34,176 nt of DNA from NCBI GenBank assembly GCA_021795275.1, contig JAJYPO010000007.1, positions 1 through 34,176 on the forward strand, given 5' to 3'. Of this stretch, positions 8,292-15,714 are shown piece by piece; positions within the stretch are counted from its first letter, which is position 1; every line of letters begins with the position of its first letter. The notes below the pieces were generated by a model that ran no database searches, was not told where the DNA came from, and was given only the letters and a program-made list of their open reading frames with translations. Position numbers and translations under genes: made by a program. Origin of the DNA: Nitrospirota bacterium (GTDB lineage Bacteria > Nitrospirota_A > Leptospirillia > Leptospirillales > Leptospirillaceae).

Positions 8292-9230
8292 CTAGCCCAG
8301 CCGTTTGGGAAGAACGACCGGAATCACGGACATGCCGAGCCGCAGCCTGTGATCAGGGTCACTGCCGGGATTGAGCAGGATCTTGATCGGGACCCGCTGG
8401 ACGACCTTGGTGTAGTTGCCGGTCGCGTTTTCCGGAGGAAGGAGAGAGAGAACCGCCCCGGTCGACTGCTGGATGCTGTCCACATGTCCCCAGAAGGTTC
8501 TTCCAGGGATCGCGTCTACCGTTATCCGGACGGGATCTCCGGGATGAATTCCGTGGAGTTCGGTCTCCTTGTAGTTGGCCACCACCCACATCCGGAAGGG
8601 GACCACGTAACCTACGACCTGTCCGGGAGAGAGATATTGCCCCTTTTCCACGGTCTTGCCCGTGACGAGTCCATCCACGGGAGCGCGAACCTTTGAAAAA
8701 CGGAGATTCAGGAGATCGACGGCAATTTTGGCTTTGTCCTTCCGGACCGTCGCCTTTAATACCTGACTGAGGGAGGTGTCGGCCTTCAGGCTGGCCTGCG
8801 CCACCTGATAGGCGGCCTGGTCGCGGTCGAGGCGGGAGGCGGTCGCGAAGGCCTTTTTCGACAGCCGGGCGGTCCGGTCGCTTTCCCGATGCGTGAGTCT
8901 GATCGTGGTCTGGTCTTTTTCAATATTGGCCCGGTTGACATCAAGCTGGGCTTCGTCCCGGGCGAGAGCGGCCTCGTCCTGGGCGAGTGTCCGTTGGAGC
9001 ACCCTGTCGTCGAGTTCGAAGAGAAGGTCGCCGGCATGGACGATCTGATTGTCATGGATGAAGACCTGCATAACTGAACCGGGAATGCGGGTGGTGACGG
9101 GATGAAGGTGGCCGGAGATCTGGGCATCATCCGTGCTGATATGGGTTTCCGAATAACGGTAGAAGGCAAGGGAGGCAGCCACAAGGACAATGGAAACGGC
9201 TGCCGTCCCACCAATGACCTTTAAGTTCAT
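8292..9230 (-). CDS. emrA: HlyD/EmrA-type membrane-fusion protein
   Basis: Periplasmic adaptor linking the MFS pump to an outer-membrane channel. The 312-residue protein has one N-terminal anchor (about residues 5-24), then STDDAQISGHLHPVTTRIPG, the usual start of the EmrA lipoyl half-motif. A long helical hairpin follows (about 80-190, rich in Ala, Gln, Arg and Asp), then the second lipoyl half VRAPVDGLVTGKTVEKGQYL and a beta-barrel region. The ATG at 9230 follows AAAGGA. It is first in a two-gene operon with the transporter. The promoter region upstream carries a palindrome, so expression is probably repressor-controlled; no regulator gene lies next to it in this window. Confidence 0.91.
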   Translation of the reverse strand: MNLKVIGGTAAVSIVLVAASLAFYRYSETHISTDDAQISGHLHPVTTRIPGSVMQVFIHDNQIVHAGDLLFELDDRVLQRTLAQDEAALARDEAQLDVNRANIEKDQTTIRLTHRESDRTARLSKKAFATASRLDRDQAAYQVAQASLKADTSLSQVLKATVRKDKAKIAVDLLNLRFSKVRAPVDGLVTGKTVEKGQYLSPGQVVGYVVPFRMWVVANYKETELHGIHPGDPVRITVDAIPGRTFWGHVDSIQQSTGAVLSLLPPENATGNYTKVVQRVPIKILLNPGSDPDHRLRLGMSVIPVVLPKRLG

Positions 9231-9302
9231 TTGCTGATCCTTTATGGGAGCCTTGTCCCGGTGATGTCGATCGTCAAATCCGATCCCATTAATTAATTAA
9301 TT

Positions 9303-9334
9303 GATAAATTAATCTATCGGAAGAGTCAGGTCAA
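9303..9334 (-). promoter_or_regulatory. emrAB promoter with a palindromic operator over the -10
   Basis: Reading the minus strand, TTGACC (9334-9329) and TAATTT (9311-9306) are 17 bases apart. The -10 sits inside a near-perfect 16-base palindrome, GATAGATTAATTTATC (9303-9318, one mismatched pair). A tandem TTAA-type AT repeat lies next to it at 9288-9302. The position suggests a repressor (TetR or MarR type would be usual for such pumps) competing with RNA polymerase; the regulator's identity is unknown. Confidence 0.55.
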
Positions 9335-9370
9335 ATATCCCCGGGGGCCGGAGGGGATTTTCAGGATCTC

Positions 9371-9399
9371 TTGGCCAATCGCGACAGATTTGCTGTAAT
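9371..9399 (+). promoter_or_regulatory. putative promoter of the degenerate-GGDEF gene
   Basis: TTGGCC (9371-9376) and TGTAAT (9394-9399) are spaced by 17 bases, about 65 bases ahead of the preferred GTG start at 9464. It is divergent from the emrAB promoter. The -10 matches the consensus at five of six positions, the -35 at four of six. Confidence 0.45.
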
Positions 9400-9463
9400 C
9401 TTGGAATGATTTGCTTTTTTGCCAACCACGAGGGGGGAGATCCCCGAGGAAGGACGCCTGGAC

Positions 9464-10720
9464 GTGAAGAAGCCGCTCATCCCTCTGGAGGTTCCCTTCA
9501 GGGTCTTTGTCGCCCTCACCTTTGCCGGAACCATCACCTTTCATATTCTCGGGTTGGGCATCCATACCGCGATCGGTCGCCAGAAAAATGCCCTCGTCAC
9601 GAAGATCGAGACCCTGGCGGAGGTCAAAAGCCAGCTTCTGGGACTCGAGGCGGGGCTATCGGTCTTCGAAGAACGCCTCCGTGTCTTGGAGGAGAAGGCG
9701 AAAGAACCTGGAAGGGAGAGCCCTGTCCCCCTTCTTCCCCAGGTCCGGGTCATGACCCTTCTCCTTCAGAACCTCAAGGAGGCCGGAGGGGGGGAGGGCA
9801 GCCTCCTTGCTCCAAAATGGCAGAGAATCGCCGAAGGCTTCAGTCATTGTCTTGGGGGAGAATGGGGGGAGGCCGGGACTTGTCTTCGGAAGGTTTCCAT
9901 GCGCCTTCCGGATTTCGGCCGGTCTCTGACCGCAACCCGCGAAGAGGTCTTCCGGCACCTCTCCCATGTCGAAAAATGGCAGGCCAGGCTCGAGCGGTGG
10001 GATACGATCCTTTACTGGCTGACGACTGTGCTGGGACTTTTGTTCATGGCTCTGGGATGGAGAAATGTCGTTCTCCAGGTCGGAAATCCCATCAAGGATA
10101 TGGCGCAATCCCTGGAGGGGGTTCAAGGGGGAGAGTCTTCCAGAAGGTCGAGGCTTCCCGCCCTCTTTTCGATCCGGGAGCTCAGGATCCTGAAAGAAAA
10201 TATGACAACTGTCCATAATGATTCCCTCACCGGCCTTCTGACCCGGCAAGCCCTCTCTTCGGTTCTCCGGCGGGAGATGAATACGGCCTCCGAAGGAGAG
10301 ACTCCTCTGGCCGTCATTAGTCTCGATATTGATCACCTGTCCCTGATCAATGACCGATTCGGGTATGAATCCGGGGACGGGCTTCTCCGCCAAATCGGAA
10401 AGACTTTGGCCGACAATCTTCGACCCGGAGAATCGTGCGGGCGGTGGGATGGGGACGGCTTTCTTCTGGTGGCCCCCGCTCTGTCCGGGGAAAGGGCCCA
10501 GGCCCGCCTTGACGAAATCCGGGAGCGCCTCCTGCGTCCCCTTTCTTCGGATCCCGGAGCGGAGAGGCGTATGACGGTCAGTGGGGGAGTGGGTCTCTTC
10601 AGGAAGGGACTAAACCCGGAATCGCTCGTCCGGGAGGCGGAAGAGGCTCTTGCCCAGGGGAGGGAGAGGAGGGCCGGAGTCGTCAGCCGGGCTCAGGATG
10701 CCCCCGGAAGTGCAGGATGA
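9464..10720 (+). CDS. membrane-anchored protein with degenerate GGDEF domain
   Basis: A 418-residue protein with a hydrophobic helix near residues 13-35, a roughly 145-residue predicted periplasmic segment containing a coiled-coil-like stretch (IETLAEVKSQLLGLEAGL onwards), a second helix near 180-198, and a C-terminal GGDEF-fold domain. DSLTGLLTR is kept, but the metal/GTP region reads DIDHLSLINDRFG and the signature is DGDGF in place of GGDEF, so the key Glu is Gly. It is probably not a working cyclase and may sense or bind instead. The GTG at 9464 has GAGGAAGGA nine bases upstream; an in-frame TTG at 9419 lacks a clear ribosome site. No neighbour explains its input signal. Confidence 0.85.
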   Translation: MKKPLIPLEVPFRVFVALTFAGTITFHILGLGIHTAIGRQKNALVTKIETLAEVKSQLLGLEAGLSVFEERLRVLEEKAKEPGRESPVPLLPQVRVMTLLLQNLKEAGGGEGSLLAPKWQRIAEGFSHCLGGEWGEAGTCLRKVSMRLPDFGRSLTATREEVFRHLSHVEKWQARLERWDTILYWLTTVLGLLFMALGWRNVVLQVGNPIKDMAQSLEGVQGGESSRRSRLPALFSIRELRILKENMTTVHNDSLTGLLTRQALSSVLRREMNTASEGETPLAVISLDIDHLSLINDRFGYESGDGLLRQIGKTLADNLRPGESCGRWDGDGFLLVAPALSGERAQARLDEIRERLLRPLSSDPGAERRMTVSGGVGLFRKGLNPESLVREAEEALAQGRERRAGVVSRAQDAPGSAG

Positions 10721-10757
10721 AGCGCCTCTCTGGGTGTGACTGGATAAGGTCTGTTTA

Positions 10758-10786
10758 TTGAAACTATATAATAATTGTTGTATAAT
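10758..10786 (+). promoter_or_regulatory. arsM promoter
   Basis: TTGAAA (10758-10763) and TATAAT (10781-10786) are 17 bases apart, a strong sigma-70-type match in an AT-rich island about 58 bases before the preferred arsM start. The in-frame TTG at 10796 lies only ten bases past the -10, which supports the later ATG. The island could hold an ArsR-type operator, but I see no clean palindrome. Confidence 0.65.
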
Positions 10787-10843
10787 TAAAATGTTTTGAA
10801 GACAAAAGACAAGGGAAAAAGGTCACCTTTGACGGAGGGATCC

Positions 10844-11629
10844 ATGGAAGACAAAGGGTCCAAGATTCATGATCTTGTCAGGGAGAGATACGGGACCATT
10901 GCCAATAAGGGAACGGGATGCTGTTCCGGTGAACCCTGCGGAGAAAGTCCCGAGTCCTTTTCTTTCTCGATGGGATACACGAGGCAGGAGATCGAAGCTG
11001 TCCCCGAAGGGGCCGACCTGGGCCTGGGGTGCGGGGCGCCGCTTGTCCGGGCCGGTCTTGAAAGCGGGATGAGCGTTCTGGATCTGGGATCGGGCGCCGG
11101 CTTCGATGTCTTTCTGGCCGCCCGTGAGGTGGGGATGACCGGACGGGTGATGGGTGTGGACATGACCCCGGAGATGATTTCGAAGGCCCGGAACAATGCC
11201 CTCAAAGGCGATTTCAGAAATGTCGAGTTCCGGTTGGGAGAGATCGAACATCTCCCGGTCGCCGACGGATCCGTCGATGTCGTCATATCAAATTGCGTGC
11301 TGAATCTCTCGCCGGACAAAAGACAGGTTCTCTCCGAGGTTTATCGGGTCTTGAAACCTGGCGGACGGATCGTCATGTCCGATGTTGTCCGGAGGGTTGA
11401 GCTTACGGAAGAGGTTCGGGAGAATCCGGATCTTCTGGCCGGATGCGTCTCGGGAGCCGAAACGATCGAATATCTGGAGGGGACCCTCGGGGAAGAGGGA
11501 TTTGTGGAGGTCCGGATTACTCCGAACGAGGAGAGCCGGAGCCTGATCTCGTCCTGGGCTCCGGGAACCAAGGTCGAGGACTGGGTCGTCTCGGCCATCA
11601 TCGAGGGAAAAAAGCCGAAGATAGACTGA
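10844..11629 (+). CDS. arsM: arsenite S-adenosylmethionine methyltransferase
   Basis: Methylates As(III), using S-adenosylmethionine, to mono-, di- and trimethylarsenicals that may be volatile. The 261-residue protein has the SAM motif VLDLGSGAGFDVF, and the conserved cysteines of the family: C26/C27 (GCCSG), C63 (LGLGCG), C151 (ISNCVLNL) and C201 (LAGCVSGA). The 50-residue spacing of the last two matches the As-binding pair C174/C224 of the Cyanidioschyzon enzyme. The ATG at 10844 follows CGGAGGGA. It is a single gene behind its own promoter, with no arsR, arsB or arsC adjacent in this window. Arsenic-rich acid waters would make it useful. Confidence 0.93.
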   Translation: MEDKGSKIHDLVRERYGTIANKGTGCCSGEPCGESPESFSFSMGYTRQEIEAVPEGADLGLGCGAPLVRAGLESGMSVLDLGSGAGFDVFLAAREVGMTGRVMGVDMTPEMISKARNNALKGDFRNVEFRLGEIEHLPVADGSVDVVISNCVLNLSPDKRQVLSEVYRVLKPGGRIVMSDVVRRVELTEEVRENPDLLAGCVSGAETIEYLEGTLGEEGFVEVRITPNEESRSLISSWAPGTKVEDWVVSAIIEGKKPKID

Positions 11630-11634
11630 TCCGA

Positions 11635-12117
11635 TCAGGAGGACTTTCCCTGGTTTCCATGAAGATGGCGGCAGGCTGTCCTGGCAAGCTCAAGCATGTA
11701 GCGGGCATCGGACAGCGCCGACTGGGCTGTTTCGATGGAGGGATCTTCCGGTTGAGGAGCGGAAAAGGACTCCTCTCCGAAGGTCATGAAGTCGCCTCCG
11801 CCAAAGGGAGCGGAGAGATCGCCTCCGGAAGAGGAGGAAGGGCCGACGATCCTCTCGATTTTGTCCCAGTCTGCCGTCAAGACGGAGGGAAGCCGGTGGC
11901 GTTCCTTTATTAAAACCTCTCCGGGGTTCTGGAACCGGGTGATCTCAAGGCCCAAGCCATGGAGAAGGGACTTGAAGGTGAAGTCCAGCGCCTCCCGGCA
12001 TTCCCGGATCACGGAGGCCCATTCTCCCCGAAAGTAAAAAAGTTCGGCCGATTTGACCCGCGTTCCCGCATTCCAAAGGTTTCTTCTGGCAAGGTTGCCC
12101 GGACTTTTCACGACCAC
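11635..12117 (-). CDS. HEPN-domain protein
   Basis: A 160-residue helical protein resembling HEPN domains. The first helices (RRNLWNAGTRVKSAELFYF and WASVIRECREALDFTFKSLL followed by HGLGLEI) match the usual pattern, and the C-terminal helix carries an RTACRH sequence, an R-x4-H motif (R146, H151) like that of HEPN RNases. A low-complexity Ser/Gly loop lies in the middle. The first GTG is at 12117; a GTG at 12111 has GGGAG at better spacing and may be the true start. It begins four bases after the methyltransferase stop, so the two are co-transcribed. No nucleotidyltransferase antitoxin (MNT) partner is present. Whether it cuts RNA is unknown. Confidence 0.72.
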   Translation of the reverse strand: MVVKSPGNLARRNLWNAGTRVKSAELFYFRGEWASVIRECREALDFTFKSLLHGLGLEITRFQNPGEVLIKERHRLPSVLTADWDKIERIVGPSSSSGGDLSAPFGGGDFMTFGEESFSAPQPEDPSIETAQSALSDARYMLELARTACRHLHGNQGKSS

Positions 12118-12120
12118 TCC

Positions 12121-13146
12121 CTAAACCTTCCGTCCGACGACGACGGCTTCTGCTCCTTCGGAAAAGAGAGAGATTTCCGGAACCATTCCCACCGCGCGGA
12201 AGGCCTCGGCGATTTCCTCGGGCCGGAGCAGATGATTTCCCTGGACATGTTCCCCCAGGTTTTGGGCAGCCAGCGGGCGTTTCCGGGGGGATCGGAGTGA
12301 TTCCGGGGTGTCAGGCCATGCCGGCTCCCAGATCACCACGGCTCCCCGGGGAGCCAGATGGCTCTCGAGAATCCGAAAGACCGTTTCCTTTTCGTCCCAG
12401 ACATGGTGAAGGGCCCGGTTCATGGCGATCAGGTCGACGGGACCCTCGTGGGCAAAGGTCTTGATGTCGCCCGTCCGGAAGCTCAGGCGGTCAGAAACGC
12501 CCTGATGTTCGGCAAGAAGGCGGGCTTTCTGGACGTTTTCCTCGAATCCGTCGAGGCCTGCTCCACGGAGGCCGGGACATCTCTTGGCCAGGCCTCTCAG
12601 ATACCAGCCATTGCCGCATCCGAGGTCGACAACCATCCCTCCTTTTTTGTCGAGTTCCCTGTATATGGGGAGACTTGGATAGATCTCCCTTTCGAAAAGT
12701 CCCGAAAAATTGGCTTCGAGCATAGCTCCGAACCAGGGCAGAATGTTCTTCCGTTCTCCCAAGACCTTTTCGCCGGGCCGCTCACCTGTTGGCATGAGTT
12801 CGGCGGCCCGGTCGGCCATGTGGGTCGAGAGAACCGAGCCGATGGCGACCGGCATCAGGGTTTCGGGATGGGAAGGCCTCATCAAGTCGCCCTTTTGGGT
12901 CAGGAGGTAATGATTCCCTGCGAGATCGAGGTAGCCAAAGGCGAAGGCCGCCTCGCTCCAGCGCCTGACATAGGCCGGATCCATGCCGGTTTCCTTCGCA
13001 ATCTCGTCTGCGCTGGTGGCCCCCAGATGACGGACGGCCTCGAAGAGGCCGTTGATGATGCCGATATAGGCCACATTGAGGCTCAAGACCCCCTGAGCCT
13101 CTGTCCGGGTCTGTTTTTTCGTTTCTTCGATGAGGGATTCTTTCAC
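12121..13146 (-). CDS. class I SAM-dependent methyltransferase with N-terminal winged helix
   Basis: A 341-residue protein with an N-terminal winged-helix-like dimerisation region (about residues 15-90: GLFEAVRHLGATSADEIAKE ... LTQKGDLMRP), as in O-methyltransferases and Rv2258c-type proteins, then a Rossmann methyltransferase domain with motif I VVDLGCGNGWYLRGLA, an acidic residue in GAGLDGFEEN, and AMNRALHHVWD. The substrate is unknown. I prefer the GTG at 13146, which has GGAGAG six bases upstream; the in-frame TTG at 13176 sits almost on the likely transcription start. It is followed after four bases by the HEPN gene. Confidence 0.85.
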   Translation of the reverse strand: MKESLIEETKKQTRTEAQGVLSLNVAYIGIINGLFEAVRHLGATSADEIAKETGMDPAYVRRWSEAAFAFGYLDLAGNHYLLTQKGDLMRPSHPETLMPVAIGSVLSTHMADRAAELMPTGERPGEKVLGERKNILPWFGAMLEANFSGLFEREIYPSLPIYRELDKKGGMVVDLGCGNGWYLRGLAKRCPGLRGAGLDGFEENVQKARLLAEHQGVSDRLSFRTGDIKTFAHEGPVDLIAMNRALHHVWDEKETVFRILESHLAPRGAVVIWEPAWPDTPESLRSPRKRPLAAQNLGEHVQGNHLLRPEEIAEAFRAVGMVPEISLFSEGAEAVVVGRKV

Positions 13147-13184
13147 TGGCAGCTCTCCATGATTTTCCGGCCACAACGCCCTCC

Positions 13185-13193
13185 ATTATATCA
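13185..13193 (-). promoter_or_regulatory. extended -10 promoter for the methyltransferase/HEPN pair
   Basis: On the minus strand TGATATAAT (13193-13185) is a perfect extended -10; its TGA is the stop codon of the DNA polymerase gene. No good -35 is visible. Transcription would start near 13178, about 32 bases before the GTG at 13146. Confidence 0.4.
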
Positions 13194-15461
13194 GCATTCT
13201 TTTGACTCCGCCGGCTTCTGATGTTTCCGGAGAAGAAGGTCAAGAGGTTTTCCTGACGCAGATTTTTTCTCGGGAAGGGAGCCGCCAGAAAGGTCGATCA
13301 AGGGTTCGCAGGCCTGTAGAAGCAATTGTGCGTAGGCCTCCCGGTCGTAGCTGTAATCAGGCGAGAAGGTCTCATAGGCCCGGGCGCGGGAGGCGGGGTC
13401 GGGATCGCGGGCTCCTGTGATGACAAGGGAGATTCGCTCCCCCGGATGGGGAGCCCGGCCACGGGCTGCCAGCTCCTGGGCCACGATCGCCTGGAGGGAG
13501 GCCTTGCGGTAGTCTCCCGGCTCCTTTGAAATCCTTTTTCTGATCACGAGCTCCGAAACCGGAATGCGGCCGTCCCCGAGCTCCTTCAGACCCTCGTCGA
13601 GCAACTGTCTGGCTCCGGGGAGAAGGGTCCGGTATTCGCGAAGATTTTTTGCCTGCGCAAGATGGTCGACCATTTTTTTCTGTACCTTGGCAATGAAGGG
13701 AGGGGTATCGCTCCGGCGAAGCGCGATCCCGCGGATCTTGGTTTCTCCGGAACGGAAGACGCCAAGATAGCGATTGGGAACCGCCAGGCCGGGACGCCCC
13801 TTTGAAGGGAAAAAGAGGATCCAGTGGTAGAGACCCTCGATTCCGATCGAGAGGCCCGTCGTCCGGGAGATTTCGTCGGCGAGGAGGCGGCATCCGGTTT
13901 CCTCAAGGTCAGGGCGAGAGAGCCAGAGGGAATCCACGATCCCGTGGAGAAAACGATATCCGTGACTTTCCGCTACCTCTTTCGCCTGGAGAAGCTTTTC
14001 CCGGCTCAGGGCGGTGACGCATTCATGGGCTTCCACCTTTCCGAATCGCGCATTCTTGTAGCCCAGATAGCCGAAGGAGACGACGAGGAGCCACTTGAGG
14101 GCCCCCTGACGTCCTTCGTATTCCTGCCTGAGGCGCGGGTCTCCGGTCGATTGTTTGAGTTCCTTGTAACGACGTCTCTTCGCGAGCAGGGGATCGAGGA
14201 CTGCGGGGACCAGACCCTTTCTCCGTGTGCAGAGATGGTGACCGCTGTCCGGGATCCGGTTTTCCGGACAGCAGCGACAGTTGACTGTTTCCGGGGAGAT
14301 GTTGTGCGCTGTCATGAGGGACGGGTACATCGAGGCAAAGTCGAGTTCCACGACCGATTCGTGGAAACCGGGCCTCGGAAGGAAGACCATGCCACCCTTG
14401 TCGCCTTCGAGGAGATCAAGTCCGTTCCGGAACTCTTCCGGCGTTCCCTTGTCCCGCGGAACGAGAATTCCGGAGGAGATGGCGTATGCCATCTGCATGG
14501 ATGTGATGCCTGTTCCTGTGGAGGTTCTGGCAAGATGCTGGACAGGGATCCGGGTGACCCGGGCCTGTTCGAAGAGGCCTGCGAGACCGGCTTCTTCCAG
14601 AATGAAGGAGTTTTTCCTGTCCAGATGCCATCGACCGAGGAGAGAGACACCGCCGGCACGGAAGACCGTTTTCCCGTAGGAGAAAAAAGACCGGTCCTTA
14701 CCCGGAGAGACCTCCTGCTTCCCGTACCGGTTGAGTGCCAGCGGGATTCGCAGCTTCTCCGAAAGGGCCAGAATGCGCGGAAGGATCAGGTCGTCTCCCC
14801 GGCTGGTCAGGATCAGGTCCGGGTCCTCCCTTTTCAGGAGGGTATTGAGGGTGGCCAGAAGTTCCCGGGGATCTTCTCCGTCGATCACCCGCCTCTCACC
14901 GTCAACCTCGACAACCAGTCCTCCGGAGGAGCCATGTCTTGCCGGACCGGATTCCTGTTCGAGCGTGATCGAGACGGAACTGATCGGGGGCACGGGAGGA
15001 TCCGTGTCCCAGGGGGAATCAAGAAGCGCGACCCTGTCCGGAAGCCTGTCGATCCGGCAGAAGGCCAGGGGAAAGAGGCCCGTTTCGTAAAAGTAAAGCT
15101 GCGGAAGAGGAATATCGCAATTGTAGAGGGTCACGTCCGGAAGACGGGAAGCCTGTCTGACAACTTCGAAAAAGTCGGTCGGAGAAAATGTCGTGACCTC
15201 GAGAACAGGATGAAGGATCCCGCTGAAAAGTTCGATGCGCTCCGTTTCGGCAAGCCCGAGGGAAAAGCGAAGACGTTCGAGGCGCCGCCGTATCCGTTCA
15301 AGGGCGCTTCCTGTGCTCCCCACATAGAAGCGGGGGCGGAAGGGGACAGGAAAAAAAAGGCGGTCACCCTTTTCGGTCAGGATCCAGAGCAGCATGCCCT
15401 GGGGAGCGGGATAGGCATCCAGAAGCCATCCTGTTGTCTCAGGACCGGAGAAGCGCGCCAC
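13191..15461 (-). CDS. family-B DNA polymerase, PolB2-like, degenerate proofreading domain
   Basis: A DNA polymerase of about 756 aa (775 from the in-frame TTG at 15518; residue numbers below use that count). Motif A is VELDFASMYPSLM (about 390-402), motif B is KWLLVVSFGYLGYKNARFG (475-493), motif C is HGIVDSL (525-531), and KIRGIALRR (594-602) is the usual KxRG site. The catalytic Asp of motif A and the second Asp of motif C remain, but the first Asp of the usual DTD is Ile. A Cys cluster (CRCC about 414, HHLC about 430) lies between A and B. By eye the exonuclease motifs are broken: SITLEQ where xDIE is expected, TSRGDDLIL where the NxxxFD motif is expected, and Glu for Asp in the third. 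That suggests a damage-tolerant enzyme. Third gene downstream of lexA. Confidence 0.88.
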   Translation of the reverse strand: MARFSGPETTGWLLDAYPAPQGMLLWILTEKGDRLFFPVPFRPRFYVGSTGSALERIRRRLERLRFSLGLAETERIELFSGILHPVLEVTTFSPTDFFEVVRQASRLPDVTLYNCDIPLPQLYFYETGLFPLAFCRIDRLPDRVALLDSPWDTDPPVPPISSVSITLEQESGPARHGSSGGLVVEVDGERRVIDGEDPRELLATLNTLLKREDPDLILTSRGDDLILPRILALSEKLRIPLALNRYGKQEVSPGKDRSFFSYGKTVFRAGGVSLLGRWHLDRKNSFILEEAGLAGLFEQARVTRIPVQHLARTSTGTGITSMQMAYAISSGILVPRDKGTPEEFRNGLDLLEGDKGGMVFLPRPGFHESVVELDFASMYPSLMTAHNISPETVNCRCCPENRIPDSGHHLCTRRKGLVPAVLDPLLAKRRRYKELKQSTGDPRLRQEYEGRQGALKWLLVVSFGYLGYKNARFGKVEAHECVTALSREKLLQAKEVAESHGYRFLHGIVDSLWLSRPDLEETGCRLLADEISRTTGLSIGIEGLYHWILFFPSKGRPGLAVPNRYLGVFRSGETKIRGIALRRSDTPPFIAKVQKKMVDHLAQAKNLREYRTLLPGARQLLDEGLKELGDGRIPVSELVIRKRISKEPGDYRKASLQAIVAQELAARGRAPHPGERISLVITGARDPDPASRARAYETFSPDYSYDREAYAQLLLQACEPLIDLSGGSLPEKKSASGKPLDLLLRKHQKPAESKEC

Positions 15462-15714
15462 GATCTTCGATATCCCGGAGGCGGCGTTCGAGGGAGAGGC
15501 GCTCGCGCCGCTCTTCAAGAAGCATGCAGAGCAAGATCACCGGAAAGGGGTCCACGGGAGAAAGAGAGGCGCCGGCCTGGGAATGAAAGCGCGCGTCGTC
15601 GAACAGGCTGTCCAGGATGGCCTGATCCTCTTTCCTGAGCGCTTTGCGGAACTTCGACATCTCGTCCCTTGTCTGGTCCACGATCATCGTGAATGTCGGA
15701 AGGGTTCGCCCCAT
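15439..15714 (-). CDS. small conserved protein of PolB2-type operons
   Basis: A 91-residue protein starting MGRTLPTFTM, then KFRKALRKEDQAILDSLFDDARFHSQAGA, SPVDPFPVILLCMLLEERRE, and a charged helical tail. I recall very similar small proteins (MGRTxPT start, (R/K)KALR, a DPF-like middle, LLEQExE tail) beside archaeal RadA-like/PolB2 genes, so it is probably a structural or adaptor partner of the polymerase. No catalytic motif is seen. The ATG at 15714 shares one base with the stop of the upstream gene, and the 3' end overlaps the polymerase start, a sign of translational coupling. Function unknown. Confidence 0.78.
   Translation of the reverse strand: MGRTLPTFTMIVDQTRDEMSKFRKALRKEDQAILDSLFDDARFHSQAGASLSPVDPFPVILLCMLLEERRERLSLERRLRDIEDRGALLRS

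Noticed and set aside
11624..11638. CTGATCCGATCAG hairpin between arsM and the HEPN gene as a terminator
   Set aside because: Six pairs with a one-base loop and no T run; more likely chance symmetry at two abutting stop codons.
13824..15638. 604-residue plus-strand open frame opposite the DNA polymerase
   Set aside because: Antisense to polymerase motifs A, B and C; no domain of its own and no fitting ribosome site.
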